DNA of 64,000 bases from Vibrio tapetis subsp. tapetis (GCF_900233005.1 NZ_LT960612.1:496001-560000); one strand, 5' to 3'. Numbered from the stretch's first letter, positions 35,955 to 46,759 are shown. Numbers and translations: made by a program. The notes: a model not told the origin generated them from the sequence alone.

Positions 35955-38567
35955 ATGACTCAGGTAACACTTACAAACTTGGTTGGCAAACTGTCTATCG
36001 AACTTAGGCAAGCGCTAGAAGATTCCGTCGGTTTTGCCGTCAATCAAAATGTTTCTGCTGTAGAAACAGAGCATTGGCTATTACAAATCATCGCATTAAA
36101 AGATGCCAAACTTATCGCCTATTTAGATAGCCAGAAGATAGGCCAAGAGCAATTGGTTAAAGAATTGACCAATAAAATAAATCAGCTTCACGCCGGGAAT
36201 GAAGGCCAACCGACACTAAGCAACGCGCTAACAGAATCGATGAAAGACGCGTGGCTTATCGCGTCGGTGAACTATGGGCACGCGGAAGTTGTAAGCTTGC
36301 ATCTTGTCCAAGCCTTAATGCAGCAAAATGTATTAGGAGTGAGTAACCTTCAGTTAGAAAGCCTGAAAAATGCATCACTAGAAGCCCTACAAGGCTTAAT
36401 TAGACAAACACCGATAGCACGAAAAGAAGCGCTCGGCGCCGATCCATCGGCCCCTTCGTCTGCCGGTCACGATGCCTTAAGTAAATACACGATTAACCTT
36501 ACCGCCCAAGCACTTGCCGGCGACATTGACCCAATTTCTGGCAGAAATACTGAAGTACGTAAGGCCGTAGATATTTTATGCCGAAAACGTCAAAACAATC
36601 CAATACTGGTGGGCGACCCCGGTGTTGGTAAAACCGCAATTGTTGAAGGATTGGCCCTGCGGATCGCCGCCAATGAAGTGCCGTCTGCATTGCAAGGGGT
36701 TCAAATTCATTCACTTGATCTCGGCCTGTTACAAGCTGGCGCCAGCGTGAAAGGTGAATTTGAAAATCGACTTAAAGATGTCATCAACGAAGTCAAAAAC
36801 TCCGAGCAACCAATCATCGTGTTCATAGATGAAGCGCATACCTTAATTGGTGCAGGAGGTGCGGCTGGCCAAAATGATGCCGCTAACCTTTTAAAACCAG
36901 CCTTAGCCAGAGGCGAATTCAAAACCATTGCAGCAACAACTTGGGCTGAATATAAAAAGTACTTTGAAAAAGACCCGGCAATGACACGTCGTTTTCAGGT
37001 GGTCAGCATTGATGAACCCAATGCTGAAGACGCAATGCAAATGCTACGAGGAATCGCCGCATCTCTTGAAAAGCACCACGGAGCTTTCATTACTGAGTCT
37101 GCCATTGAAGCGGCAGTAAGCCTATCAATTCGATACCTACCAAGCCGTCAGCTACCAGACAAAGCCATCAGCCTGCTTGATACCGCGAGCGCTCGTATTG
37201 CGCTAACACAAGGTGCTAAGCCAGAAGTCATTGAAGGCCTAGAGCAAACCATTCGCTACCAGCAAAACGAGAAGATAGCGCTCGAAAAAGAACATGCGCT
37301 ATTCGCCAACAGCGAAGACGAAATAAAGCAGTTGGCCGACTTAATTACCGCAAACCAAGCGCGTCTTGCCGACTATCAATCTCGCTGGTCAAAAGAAGTC
37401 GACTTAGTTAATCAGGTGAAAGCCCTACAAACGGATATTTGCAACAACGAAGAACAAGCCGATTCAACCCCAGACCCACAAAAGCAAACACAACTCAATC
37501 AATTGCGTGAACAGCTTCGCCGAATACAGGGTGAAGAGCCTTTGGTTTACGCCTTAGTTGACGACGGTGCCATCGCTCAAATCGTTGCTAACTGGACTGG
37601 CATTCCTATCGGCACCATGATGACTGATGAACTCAATAAACTACTTAGCTTGGAGCAAGAACTCGATAAACGGGTGATCGGACAAGATGTTGCCAAACAA
37701 GAGCTCGCCAAAGCCATTCGCATTTCGCGGGCTGGGCTCACCGACAGCCGTAAGCCAATCGGTGTCTTTTTGATGTGTGGCCCAAGTGGTGTAGGTAAAA
37801 CTGAAACTGCCATGGCACTTGCACAGCAACTATATGGAGGCAGTAATGACCTAACGGTTGTCAACATGACCGAGTTCAAAGAAGAGCACAAGATTTCAAT
37901 GTTACTTGGCTCGCCTGCCGGATACGTTGGCTATGGTGAAGGGGGCATTTTAACGGAGGCAATCCGCCGTAACCCATACTCTGTCTTACTGTTAGATGAA
38001 ATGGAAAAAGCCCACCCAGGCGTGCACGATTTATTTTATCAAATTTTTGATAAAGGAAGCATCAAAGACAGTGAAGGCCGCACCATCGACTTTAAGAACA
38101 CCATTATCATCATGACCTCGAATGCCGCTGATCAAGCAATTTGCGATATTTGTGCTGAAAACAGTGAACGGCTGGAAAACGAAGCCTTACTCGAAGCCAT
38201 TCGCCCCGATTTGCAACACTACTTCAAACCGGCATTCTTAGGGCGAACCACCATTGTTCCTTACTACCCATTAAATGACAGTGAGCTGGGTAAAATTACG
38301 GCAATTGCACTCAATCGCATTAAAAAGAAACTCGCAGAGCAGTACCAAGCTAGCTTTACGTGGGATCAAGGGTTTATCGACTATGTCGTCAGTAAAAACA
38401 CCGATCCAACCACAGGCGGTCGTGCGGTAGAGCAAATTATCAACCGCTCACTCATGCCAAAGTTAGCAGAAGAATGTATTGGTCGCTTAAGCAGACAAGA
38501 AAGCATTAGCCAAGTGACGGTCAGCGTGGACGATTCCGCTTCTGACTTCACCTTAACGATTAAATAA
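35955..38567 (+). CDS. tssH: T6SS sheath-recycling ATPase TssH (ClpV)
   Basis: An 870-residue AAA+ protein. An N-terminal Clp-N domain (about 1-150) is followed by the first ATPase module (Walker [14 protein letters not shown] at about 220, Walker [15 protein letters not shown]), a coiled-coil middle domain (about 420-530), and the second module ([11 protein letters not shown] at about 609, Walker [14 protein letters not shown]). ClpV disassembles contracted sheaths by binding TssC. Strong site AGGAGAAAGG. A normal, intact gene next to a frameshifted tssC is notable. Confidence 0.95.
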   Translation: MTQVTLTNLVGKLSIELRQALEDSVGFAVNQNVSAVETEHWLLQIIALKDAKLIAYLDSQKIGQEQLVKELTNKINQLHAGNEGQPTLSNALTESMKDAWLIASVNYGHAEVVSLHLVQALMQQNVLGVSNLQLESLKNASLEALQGLIRQTPIARKEALGADPSAPSSAGHDALSKYTINLTAQALAGDIDPISGRNTEVRKAVDILCRKRQNNPILVGDPGVGKTAIVEGLALRIAANEVPSALQGVQIHSLDLGLLQAGASVKGEFENRLKDVINEVKNSEQPIIVFIDEAHTLIGAGGAAGQNDAANLLKPALARGEFKTIAATTWAEYKKYFEKDPAMTRRFQVVSIDEPNAEDAMQMLRGIAASLEKHHGAFITESAIEAAVSLSIRYLPSRQLPDKAISLLDTASARIALTQGAKPEVIEGLEQTIRYQQNEKIALEKEHALFANSEDEIKQLADLITANQARLADYQSRWSKEVDLVNQVKALQTDICNNEEQADSTPDPQKQTQLNQLREQLRRIQGEEPLVYALVDDGAIAQIVANWTGIPIGTMMTDELNKLLSLEQELDKRVIGQDVAKQELAKAIRISRAGLTDSRKPIGVFLMCGPSGVGKTETAMALAQQLYGGSNDLTVVNMTEFKEEHKISMLLGSPAGYVGYGEGGILTEAIRRNPYSVLLLDEMEKAHPGVHDLFYQIFDKGSIKDSEGRTIDFKNTIIIMTSNAADQAICDICAENSERLENEALLEAIRPDLQHYFKPAFLGRTTIVPYYPLNDSELGKITAIALNRIKKKLAEQYQASFTWDQGFIDYVVSKNTDPTTGGRAVEQIINRSLMPKLAEECIGRLSRQESISQVTVSVDDSASDFTLTIK

Positions 38568-38584
38568 GAGGTCAAGAAATAGCA

Positions 38585-39364
38585 ATGATACGAGCAGTAT
38601 TCCCAAAACCTTGGCTGTTAACACTTAGTCTGTTAGCACCTAGCCTGCTAACACCTCGTCTGTTAATGCATGGGCTGTTGGTTGGGATAAGCATCCTCTG
38701 GTCAATAACCCTCGCAGCTCAACCTAACGTTGGGCCTGCTCGCTTATTGCTAACAACCCAAGACTGGCCTCCATATCAAGAATATAAGGAGGAAAAAATG
38801 CAAGGGCTGGCGTTGAATAAAGTCAAATGTGCACTGGGAAAAATGGGGCAGCCCTACCAGATTACAATGACCGATTGGGCCGATGCGCAGCTTAGGGTTC
38901 AAAATGGAGCCTATCATGGCTTCTTTTCGGCTTCACAAACCGAAGAGCGAAATGAATACGCGCAATTATCCGCAGCCATCTCACAACAAAAGCTCAACTG
39001 GTATTTTGGTTCAGGTGTGCCCACAACTCTTGATGAGTTATCCAAGCTCAATCTCAAATTTAGCGCCAAATTTGGCTCTAGCAAATGGTTCTGGTTGAAA
39101 CGAAATGGGTATAACGTCGTGAAACAGCCCAGAGATGCTAAAGTTTTATTAAGGCTTTTAAAACAAAGAGAAATAGACGTTATATTAGAAAACGAACTGG
39201 TATTTCAACGAGCGCTGACCGCCGCCTCCTTGCCTACCGATTACTTCAAGCATAAACAAAACGCCATCCAGGAAATGGGCGTCTATTTTTCGCATCAATT
39301 TCTAAAGCAGTATTCTGGATTTCTAGAAAGCTTCAATGCCGCTATTGCTAAATGTGAGGTATAA
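38585..39364 (+). CDS. Periplasmic binding protein (SBP family 3) inside the T6SS operon
   Basis: A 259-residue exported protein; an unusually long Leu-rich signal region (residues 1-47) ends near TLAAQP. The mature part has TTQDWPPYQEY, then RVQNGAYHGFFSASQTEERN, typical of family 3 binding folds. The signal region contains five tandem 15-bp units (38615-38689) encoding LL-led pentapeptides. A solute-binding protein is not a T6SS core part; its place between tssH and the FHA gene suggests a regulatory or sensory role, but this is only positional. Confidence 0.75.
   Translation: MIRAVFPKPWLLTLSLLAPSLLTPRLLMHGLLVGISILWSITLAAQPNVGPARLLLTTQDWPPYQEYKEEKMQGLALNKVKCALGKMGQPYQITMTDWADAQLRVQNGAYHGFFSASQTEERNEYAQLSAAISQQKLNWYFGSGVPTTLDELSKLNLKFSAKFGSSKWFWLKRNGYNVVKQPRDAKVLLRLLKQREIDVILENELVFQRALTAASLPTDYFKHKQNAIQEMGVYFSHQFLKQYSGFLESFNAAIAKCEV
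38615..38689 (+). repeat. Five 15-bp imperfect tandem repeats in a signal-peptide coding region
   Basis: Units beginning CTGTTA or CTGCTA start at 38615, 38630, 38645, 38660 and 38675. Each encodes a pentapeptide starting LL (LLTLS, LLAPS, LLTPR, LLMHG, LLVGI). Because the unit is a multiple of three, unit gain or loss keeps the frame and would change signal length. Confidence 0.8.
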
Positions 39365-39367
39365 ACA

Positions 39368-40312
39368 ATGACCATTAGCGTACATTTGATCTCTATTCCT
39401 GAACAAGAGGTTGTTTCATCTCGCGTCGTGTTTTTACCAGAAAACGGCGGAGAGTTTGGTCGTGGGCCACTCTGTGACATTTCACTGCCAGACCAAACTA
39501 AACGTATTTCTCGAGTACATGGTCACATCAAACGCAGTGACAAAGGTTACGTCATCGTCGACTCCAGTAATAATGGCTCTCAACTTAACGAACGAAAACT
39601 TATGTCAGGAAAAGAATACCCGTTAAACGATGGTGACATCCTCAAAGTAGAGAATTACACCATGTTGATAAGCACTCTCGACACAGCACCAAACCAAACC
39701 GTCAGTCAACCTCAAGATACCCATACTGCCCCCTCTTTTTCGCTTGATCTCGAAGAGGATGAGCTCGACTTTCTAGACAATGAAATATCGCCTATTTCAA
39801 AGCCTGAGCCTGCACACTTTTCAACCGACAATGTGTTTAATAGCGACCCGTTCTCGATGGATCCATTTGAAGATCTCGATCCCCAAGAGGTAGTAAACAA
39901 TATTGAGCCGAATGAAACCCCACAGGCGATCAATAGCCAACCTCCTGTGAGCATGGAGTACTTACCCGTAAGTAGTGAAGCGACGGCGGAAGTGAGCGCT
40001 TCTATCGAGCAATTATTGCAACTGACTAAAGAAAACAACCAGTTCTTACAAAATCCCAACTTACAACAACAGAAGCTATTTGAAGCGCTCGAACAAACCG
40101 TCGATCAATTTTTAACAGAATTGGCGCCAACTCTTTTAGAAAAGCAATTTAGTGACTATATGAGCCATCGTTTGTTCAGCAACAAAGACAAGCAATATTG
40201 GCGGATCTATCGCAAACACTTTAAACACAGACAAGAAAGTGGTGAGTATCGTCGCCAATTCAAGGCGATGTTTATGGAAAACATGCAAAAACAAAATGAG
40301 GGCAAACCATGA
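39368..40312 (+). CDS. tagH: T6SS FHA-domain protein TagH
   Basis: A 314-residue protein. An N-terminal forkhead-associated domain (about 20-95) shows the phosphothreonine-binding core EFGRGPLCDISLP, RISRVHGHI and SSNNGSQLN. An acidic linker (about 125-200) leads to a C-terminal helical domain (KQFSDYMSHRLFSNKDKQYW) characteristic of T6SS FHA proteins. It likely reads the kinase signal produced by the protein encoded at 46749, the threonine phosphorylation pathway known from Pseudomonas. Overlaps tssJ by four bases. Confidence 0.88.
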   Translation: MTISVHLISIPEQEVVSSRVVFLPENGGEFGRGPLCDISLPDQTKRISRVHGHIKRSDKGYVIVDSSNNGSQLNERKLMSGKEYPLNDGDILKVENYTMLISTLDTAPNQTVSQPQDTHTAPSFSLDLEEDELDFLDNEISPISKPEPAHFSTDNVFNSDPFSMDPFEDLDPQEVVNNIEPNETPQAINSQPPVSMEYLPVSSEATAEVSASIEQLLQLTKENNQFLQNPNLQQQKLFEALEQTVDQFLTELAPTLLEKQFSDYMSHRLFSNKDKQYWRIYRKHFKHRQESGEYRRQFKAMFMENMQKQNEGKP

Positions 40313-40791
40313 AAAAGTGGCTCTTAATTGGCTTGTTTATTTTGGCTGGGTGTTCATCGTCAACCGTCCCCGTGATTAGCCAGATGAATTTGGACATAGT
40401 GACGGACGCAACAACGAATCCGACCTCGAACTCTGAGGCGAATCCTGTGGTTGTGCGTGTATATCAGCTTACCGACAAGCAATTATTTAACCAGACACCT
40501 TTCATTGATTTGTACAATAACGATACAACGTCATTAGCAAGTAATGTTATTTCCAAACAAGTGCTGCCTATCGTTCTGCCTAATACCAGTCAAACCATAG
40601 TATTAGACGTCAATAAAAACACTCTGTACTTAGCCGTTTTGGTTGAGTTTGTTGACTATCAAGAAGCGACCACCAAAGCGGTGGTTCAACTTCCTCAAGA
40701 TGGCAGCCAATACCCCAAGTTATCATTGAGTGGCACTCAAGCAACTCTCGAATTGATCGCCGCGCCTTCCAGTTGGTGGCAAATTTTTTAA
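40309..40791 (+). CDS. tssJ: T6SS outer-membrane lipoprotein TssJ
   Basis: A 160-residue lipoprotein: signal MKKWLLIGLFILAGC with lipid-attached Cys15 in the lipobox LAGC, then the TssJ fold with NPVVVRVYQLTDKQLFN and TIVLDVNKNTLYLAVLVEF. It anchors the membrane complex through TssM. Downstream tssK starts 23 bases later. Confidence 0.92.
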   Translation: MKKWLLIGLFILAGCSSSTVPVISQMNLDIVTDATTNPTSNSEANPVVVRVYQLTDKQLFNQTPFIDLYNNDTTSLASNVISKQVLPIVLPNTSQTIVLDVNKNTLYLAVLVEFVDYQEATTKAVVQLPQDGSQYPKLSLSGTQATLELIAAPSSWWQIF

Positions 40792-40814
40792 ACCCAGATT
40801 TATAGGGAAATAAT

Positions 40815-42146
40815 GTGGACGCGTTTAAGAAAGTAGTATGGCAAGAAGGGATGTTTATCGCCCCTCAACATTTTCAACAGCAAGACCGCTATATTCAAAA
40901 CTCCATTCGTCAAAATGTGGAGACACTGGCGGGCTTTTCGCCATTTTACGGTATCACTGATTTCAGTATTAACACGGATTTATTAAGAGTAGGAAAGCTC
41001 TCCATTACTCATTGTTCCGGTGTATTTCCTGATGGGACTTATTTTGACTTTAAACAAGAAATAGTCATCGACATACCGAATGGTTCCATTGAAAAAACCG
41101 TGTATCTCGCCTTGCCTATTTCATTACAAGGCAACAATGATTACAGCGATAACGAACAAGATCAAAGCCGATACCTTACCCATACCGTCAACGTATTTGA
41201 TACCTCAACAACAGAAAATGCCAGTGTTGAAATTGACGTCGCCAATCTCAACATCAGCCTAAAGCTTGAAGGGGACGACACATCAGGCTTTACGCTTATT
41301 CCTGTAAGCAAAATTCTGGAAAGCTCTGAATCTGGAGATGTTATTTTAGATAGAGCCTTCATCCCTGCCTGTATCCATTACGGCGCCTCTAAATTTTTGA
41401 CTGAACGTTTAAAAGAGATCCATGCTCTAGTCACCAACCGGGGCAAAAATTTACTGCAGAGAATTGAAGCTGGGCAAGGTCAAAAAAGCCCGCAATCTAT
41501 GATGCAAGATTACATGTGGTTGCAAACACTCAATAGTTGGCTTCCGTGGCTAGAACTGTCCATTGCCAACCCAAAATTGCAAACACACCAGCTGTACATT
41601 GAATTAAAGCAATTTGAAGCTCAAATATTGGCTCTGAAGCCCGCACTGCCAGAAATATGCAAACCATTGCAACATCACAATTTATATCAGAGCTTTAGTC
41701 CGTTATTTTCTAACCTAAGAAACATGCTCACACTGGTGCAACAAGACTCAGTGATAGAGTATTACTGGGATAATAGCTTATTTGAAAAACGCCGCTTGCT
41801 ACGCACCATAATCAAAGATGCAGCCAATGTGAGCAATCGACGTTTCGTCTTAAGCGTTAAATCAAACCTCAGTAATAATGAGCTCAAAGAGCTTTTTCCT
41901 ATTGCGGCTAAGTTGAGTAATAACGCCAAGATTGTTGATATTGTTAGAAACGCACTTTCTGGCATAGCCATAACCCCTTTGCCCCTTGCTCCTGTTGAGC
42001 TAAAGCCCTTACAAGGGGTCGCTTACTTCGAAATAGACAGCAACGATCCACATTGGAAAGAAACCTTAGAAAACCGTGAAGCGATTGCTTTGCACGTCGA
42101 CTCACGGATTGCAGAACTTGAACTGGTTCTCTACGCACTGAGATAG
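40815..42146 (+). CDS. tssK: T6SS adaptor TssK
   Basis: A 443-residue TssK starting at GTG after AGGGAAATAAT (the overlapping ATG at 40813 is out of frame). The family start KVVWQEGMFIAPQHFQQQDR is complete, and the C-terminal part shows the usual receptor-binding module (KEAFFPIAAK-like region, ALSGIAITPL). TssK connects the baseplate to TssL/TssM in the cytoplasm. Confidence 0.93.
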   Translation: MDAFKKVVWQEGMFIAPQHFQQQDRYIQNSIRQNVETLAGFSPFYGITDFSINTDLLRVGKLSITHCSGVFPDGTYFDFKQEIVIDIPNGSIEKTVYLALPISLQGNNDYSDNEQDQSRYLTHTVNVFDTSTTENASVEIDVANLNISLKLEGDDTSGFTLIPVSKILESSESGDVILDRAFIPACIHYGASKFLTERLKEIHALVTNRGKNLLQRIEAGQGQKSPQSMMQDYMWLQTLNSWLPWLELSIANPKLQTHQLYIELKQFEAQILALKPALPEICKPLQHHNLYQSFSPLFSNLRNMLTLVQQDSVIEYYWDNSLFEKRRLLRTIIKDAANVSNRRFVLSVKSNLSNNELKELFPIAAKLSNNAKIVDIVRNALSGIAITPLPLAPVELKPLQGVAYFEIDSNDPHWKETLENREAIALHVDSRIAELELVLYALR

Positions 42147-42150
42147 CACA

Positions 42151-43347
42151 ATGGAATTTCTAGACGAAGACACCCTAGTTTGGGATAAAAACGACCGACC
42201 ATCTTTGGATAAAACCGGAGCAGAGCCGCATGCCTCTCGTTCGGTTCAAGTTCGCGCAACCGTCGCTCAAAATGAGTTTCTTAGTCACTTCGATAAAGCA
42301 GAAAATCAGTTACTCAATATCAGTAGCGGCCTACTTGCGACAACGTTGAAAATAGCAACGATAGCGGAACCCGATGATCTAACCTCACTGAGAAATAAGC
42401 TGATTGACGACATCAACCACATCAAATCCCGTGGGGCTGAACTTACCTACCCAATTGCAGTAATAGACAAACTGTGTTTTCTCTATGCTGTGGTGATCGA
42501 TGAGTTCATTATTTATAGCCAATGGGGAGAGAAAAGAGGTTGGGAAAACAAAACCTTACTAAGCCAATTATTTGGCATGAGAAATGGTGGCGAGCTATTT
42601 TTCTCGGTCGCTGAAAAAGCCATCAGGCAACCCCACAAGTTAATCGACCTTTTAGAGATTATCTACCTATTCATCAATATTGGCTTTAAAGGCCAATATC
42701 GTGGTCAGAACAGCGAACAACTCAAAATATTTACCCACCAGCTTGAGCAATTGATCAGCCAGTACAGGCAGCCAAGTAAGGTCTTTTGTCATACTCGTAT
42801 CAAGTTACCTAAAATTCGTCAGCCCATACGTAAACAGCGCTTCGTCTCTCTTACCCTGTTGTTTTGTGGCTTAGTCATTACCTGCGTAGGCATCACCGAG
42901 TTTTGGTACCACAACACACATCCACAGCGAGTAAGAGATTTTGAGTTACTAGAAGAATATAGCCAGCGGTATGTTTTATCCGGCGAAGTGAAAGACATTG
43001 TCTTTATTAGCAGTGACAAAGACTTGGAAGTCGCTCCTAAAAAGGCCAGTAAAGTGGAACTGGTTGATACACCCGCGCCCCCAAGCATGACAACAAGTCA
43101 TTCCTCTTGGCTTGTTCAGCTCGCCACTTTTTCTAACCAGCAGAATGCCTTGCTATTTTCCAAGCATTTATCGCCTTCTGCCTACGAGCCAAGTGTTGAA
43201 CCTTTTAAGAATTACTACCGCGTTATTGTGCGTACCAATACCTCAGAACAAGCACTAAAAATAAAAAACTGGTATCAGGACAACGATCAAATTAACGCCA
43301 TCATTGTTCGTAACAATGGAACGCAAAACGACAAGGAAACCAAATAA
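42151..43347 (+). CDS. tssL: T6SS membrane protein TssL with C-terminal SPOR domain
   Basis: A 398-residue DotU-family protein. The cytoplasmic helical domain (about 35-215) has VQVRATVAQNEFLSHFD, YAVVIDEFIIYSQWGEKRGW and LFGMRNGGELFFSVAEKA. One membrane helix follows at about 232-250. The periplasmic tail ends in a SPOR-like domain (about 317-385: SSWLVQLATFSNQQNALLFS, NYYRVIVRTNTSEQALKI), which would bind denuded peptidoglycan. Most extended TssL proteins use an OmpA-like domain instead, so this variant is less common. Confidence 0.9.
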   Translation: MEFLDEDTLVWDKNDRPSLDKTGAEPHASRSVQVRATVAQNEFLSHFDKAENQLLNISSGLLATTLKIATIAEPDDLTSLRNKLIDDINHIKSRGAELTYPIAVIDKLCFLYAVVIDEFIIYSQWGEKRGWENKTLLSQLFGMRNGGELFFSVAEKAIRQPHKLIDLLEIIYLFINIGFKGQYRGQNSEQLKIFTHQLEQLISQYRQPSKVFCHTRIKLPKIRQPIRKQRFVSLTLLFCGLVITCVGITEFWYHNTHPQRVRDFELLEEYSQRYVLSGEVKDIVFISSDKDLEVAPKKASKVELVDTPAPPSMTTSHSSWLVQLATFSNQQNALLFSKHLSPSAYEPSVEPFKNYYRVIVRTNTSEQALKIKNWYQDNDQINAIIVRNNGTQNDKETK

Positions 43348-43351
43348 GATT

Positions 43352-46300
43352 ATGTCGGCTACCCCATCAAACAGTACAACCAAAACCACTCATACCAGAG
43401 CCCTTATCTGGGCCTGCGTTATCGGGCTATTTTTCTATCTCGTCTGGGGAGGCGCACTGTGGTTTATTGGTTACCGAACACACCTTATCGCCGCTTTAGC
43501 CATTGGGTTTATCATCACATTACTCATTGGATGGTTCAGTTTTTGGCTCATGACAAGGGGGAATAAAAACAGTGCCCCTGATGATACTGACGCGCTCATA
43601 ATAAAAAAACATACCAAACTGATCGCCATGCACTTTCTGCGCATGTTGAAACTACAAAAGCAGAAGAAACACTTTGCGAGCCGCTATGATCAGCCGATTT
43701 ACCTGCTGTTAAGTGACGACCCATTAAAAGATAAAAACGTAATTACGCAAATGGGATACGAAGCCTACAAAGTGGACGAATTTGGTAATGATATCGACTT
43801 TCCCATTCTCTTTTGGGTGAGTGAACACTCTATTCTTATCTATGTCAGCTTGGGGAAAGATCAGCACCCAGAGTATATTAAAGCGCTGTGTACCTGCCTA
43901 AATAAATGGCGCCCAAGACAGGCTCTTAATGGTGTTTTACTTACCACGGACGTCGCTACACTGCTAAAAAGTGAAGAGCAAATATCTCAATACGCCGATA
44001 GCCTCAAGGCTGACATCAACATATACAAACGTACATTTGGCCTCAACTTACCCATTTATAACATCATCACTAATATGGGGAACATCAGCGATTTTTGTCA
44101 GTTCTTTTCCGCCTTTGATGAAAACAAGCGAGACGATGTATTTGGTGCAACGGCTCCGTATCAAGAACACGGTGGGATTGATGCCAATTGGTACAATCAA
44201 GAATTCGACCATCTCATTAGCCAGCTGATCGCCAGTATGTCTACCGCGCTAGCTGGTCAATTGAACCAAGATTATCGCAACTCCATTGCTAGCGCACCGT
44301 ACCAATTTGGGCTACTTAAACAAAGCTTATGGTTGTTATTACGCCGGCTCTATCGTGGTGATCAGCTCACCGATGGATTGATGTTTCGTGGTTTTTATTT
44401 CACTCATGATGCACAAGCGCATCAGCAAAACGACCTACTCGCTGGCGTAATTAACTATCAGTTGGGTAATGAATCTCACCTACAAACAACGCAAATCCCA
44501 GTACAACAAACCCTATTCGCACAGCACATCATGACCCATGTCGTGCTCAACGAGCACGAACTCGTGGGAACAAATAAACGCAAAGAAAGCTTTTTGTGGT
44601 TATCTCAAATAGCCTATACCAGCACCTGGATTGTCATTCTTGGTGTGGTGATGGCCGTCATTAAGTTTGATTTTGACTACCAGAGCGCTAGAGAAGCACG
44701 TGCTGACCGCATGTTAGAAAACTATAAAGAAGCCATTTCGGCCTCCCCTTATGACATTGAGAATATGGTTGATAACATCCCTAACTTATATGCTATGCGG
44801 TCAATTTATTCGCTCTATACTCAGCCAGAACCATGGTTTTCATTGTCATTTCTGCCGGACTCAAGCATCAAGCTAGACGTCGAGAAAGCCTACGTACGGG
44901 AATTACAACAAGTCCTGATTCCATCATTAGAGAACACCATAGAAAAAGATCTTTTCGTGTATGTGAGCCTAGAAGAACAAACGAAAACGCTCTCGCTACT
45001 TAATAATTACCGACTGCTTTTTGATAAACAACGTTCGAACACGCAACAGTTAAAAAGCTATTTTATTGAGACTCTCAATCAACAAGGCGAAGCCGATAGC
45101 ACTAATGTGGCTCAATTAGGCGCTTTGCTCAATGACATATTTGCTCAAGAGCTCGCCCCTACCAAAGTAAACAACGATCTAGAAAGCTTGGCAAAGAAAG
45201 TTATCAGCCAAACTGGCGTAGAAACGTTACTTTACGAGCACATCAAAAACAGCACAACGTTTTCCAATCGCATTGATGTACGCAACGACCTTGGCAATAA
45301 CTTTACGAAGCTATTCGCGTTCTCTCCACAATATGTCGGTTACTTAGTTCCTTATATTTATACGCCAGCAGGGTTTAATGAGCTGGATCTGTCTGTCAGT
45401 TCGCCGCTAATCGCGCAAGCACTTCAGACGTATCAAGGGGTAACTGACAGTACACCAAGCGCCTCTGAAATGTATCGCATCAGCCGAGACCTAAAACAAA
45501 CTTACCAAAATGACTACATCAATTATTGGCGAGACTTTATCAGCCACGTTTCCATTAACTCCGTATCCAACTCAGCACAACTTGATAGCACCTTAAAAAC
45601 CCTATCGATCGCTTCGGCAAATCCGCTGAGCGCCTTCTACCAAACGATTACCAAGTACACGACGGTAGATATTCAAGTTCAAGCCGCTACATCGAGTACC
45701 AAAGGAGCGTCAACAAATCAGGAAACAGCACCGCAAGATATTGATAAAAAAGAATCTGCTCAGCAAATCACCCTGAGTTTTCAGGCTTACCACCAGCAAG
45801 TCTCCGTTAATCAACAAAATCAAAAACCATTAGATGAACTGTTAACCAAAGTGGCACAAGCGAAAACTTGGCTTGACCAATACTTCCAAGCTAACGACCC
45901 GGAACTGCTGGCCTATCAAACCCTCACCAATAGTGTGAAACAAGACGATCCCATATCAAGCTTGGCAACGTTAGCGGATCAACAACAACCATTAATAAAA
46001 CAATTACTTGAAGACATAAGCACCCAGTCCAATGATGTTGTACTTTTTCTCGCTCATGAGTACTTAAACACATCTTGGCAAAATGATGTTTATAACCCGT
46101 ATCAATCAACACTGGCGTCGTTTTACCCTTTCAAAGCCACTGCTGGTAGCGACGCTAGCGTCGTCGATGTGACCGCCTTTTTTAAAGAAGGCGGTATGAT
46201 AGATAGCTTTAACAAAACCAAGCTTAGTCGCTTTGTGATTGATGGTAGCGGTCACCCTTATTTAGATGGCTTGATCCCGAATACTGGCCTTGCGCTTGCT

Positions 46301-46759
46301 CCAGAGCTATGGACGGCGATTGAAAAAGCAAACAAGATTAAGCAAGCTTTGTTTCTGGTCGACCCAAACAAAGCGCAAATCTCATTTCAATTGGAAGTCG
46401 TAGAAATGAGTTCAAACTTAACGCAATTTACTATCTCAACCACCAAGCCTATTTTTTCTTATCAGCACGGGCCGGTACTATGGAGTGACCAACTATGGCA
46501 AGGGGCATCAACGTTAACCGATACACTAAACGTGAATGCTATTTCTCCCACGGTTTCAACCAGTAAAGTGAGTTACAAAGGGGACTGGAATTGGTTTAAA
46601 TTGATTGAGCCTAACCTTGTATCCACCTCGGAACAAAACACAACAGTGCAATTTTTGTACGGAAAAGATAAAGTCCAGCTTGGTATCAAGACTCAAGGAC
46701 AGGTTAATCCTTTTCAATCGGCATTCTTTGCAAGCTTTACACTGCCCAATGACATATAG
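43352..46759 (+). CDS. tssM: T6SS membrane protein TssM (IcmF), lacking a P-loop
   Basis: An 1135-residue protein. The ATG at 43352 lies just after the tssL stop; upstream starts fall inside tssL. Two adjacent membrane helices at about 15-65, a third near 430, then a long periplasmic region. Where many TssM proteins have a Walker A loop, this one reads PIYLLLSDDPLKDKNV, with no GxxxxGK. The C-terminal TssM domain has GPVLWSDQLWQG and ends FTLPNDI. It spans the periplasm to TssJ. Stop overlaps the kinase start. Confidence 0.93.
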   Translation: MSATPSNSTTKTTHTRALIWACVIGLFFYLVWGGALWFIGYRTHLIAALAIGFIITLLIGWFSFWLMTRGNKNSAPDDTDALIIKKHTKLIAMHFLRMLKLQKQKKHFASRYDQPIYLLLSDDPLKDKNVITQMGYEAYKVDEFGNDIDFPILFWVSEHSILIYVSLGKDQHPEYIKALCTCLNKWRPRQALNGVLLTTDVATLLKSEEQISQYADSLKADINIYKRTFGLNLPIYNIITNMGNISDFCQFFSAFDENKRDDVFGATAPYQEHGGIDANWYNQEFDHLISQLIASMSTALAGQLNQDYRNSIASAPYQFGLLKQSLWLLLRRLYRGDQLTDGLMFRGFYFTHDAQAHQQNDLLAGVINYQLGNESHLQTTQIPVQQTLFAQHIMTHVVLNEHELVGTNKRKESFLWLSQIAYTSTWIVILGVVMAVIKFDFDYQSAREARADRMLENYKEAISASPYDIENMVDNIPNLYAMRSIYSLYTQPEPWFSLSFLPDSSIKLDVEKAYVRELQQVLIPSLENTIEKDLFVYVSLEEQTKTLSLLNNYRLLFDKQRSNTQQLKSYFIETLNQQGEADSTNVAQLGALLNDIFAQELAPTKVNNDLESLAKKVISQTGVETLLYEHIKNSTTFSNRIDVRNDLGNNFTKLFAFSPQYVGYLVPYIYTPAGFNELDLSVSSPLIAQALQTYQGVTDSTPSASEMYRISRDLKQTYQNDYINYWRDFISHVSINSVSNSAQLDSTLKTLSIASANPLSAFYQTITKYTTVDIQVQAATSSTKGASTNQETAPQDIDKKESAQQITLSFQAYHQQVSVNQQNQKPLDELLTKVAQAKTWLDQYFQANDPELLAYQTLTNSVKQDDPISSLATLADQQQPLIKQLLEDISTQSNDVVLFLAHEYLNTSWQNDVYNPYQSTLASFYPFKATAGSDASVVDVTAFFKEGGMIDSFNKTKLSRFVIDGSGHPYLDGLIPNTGLALAPELWTAIEKANKIKQALFLVDPNKAQISFQLEVVEMSSNLTQFTISTTKPIFSYQHGPVLWSDQLWQGASTLTDTLNVNAISPTVSTSKVSYKGDWNWFKLIEPNLVSTSEQNTTVQFLYGKDKVQLGIKTQGQVNPFQSAFFASFTLPNDI

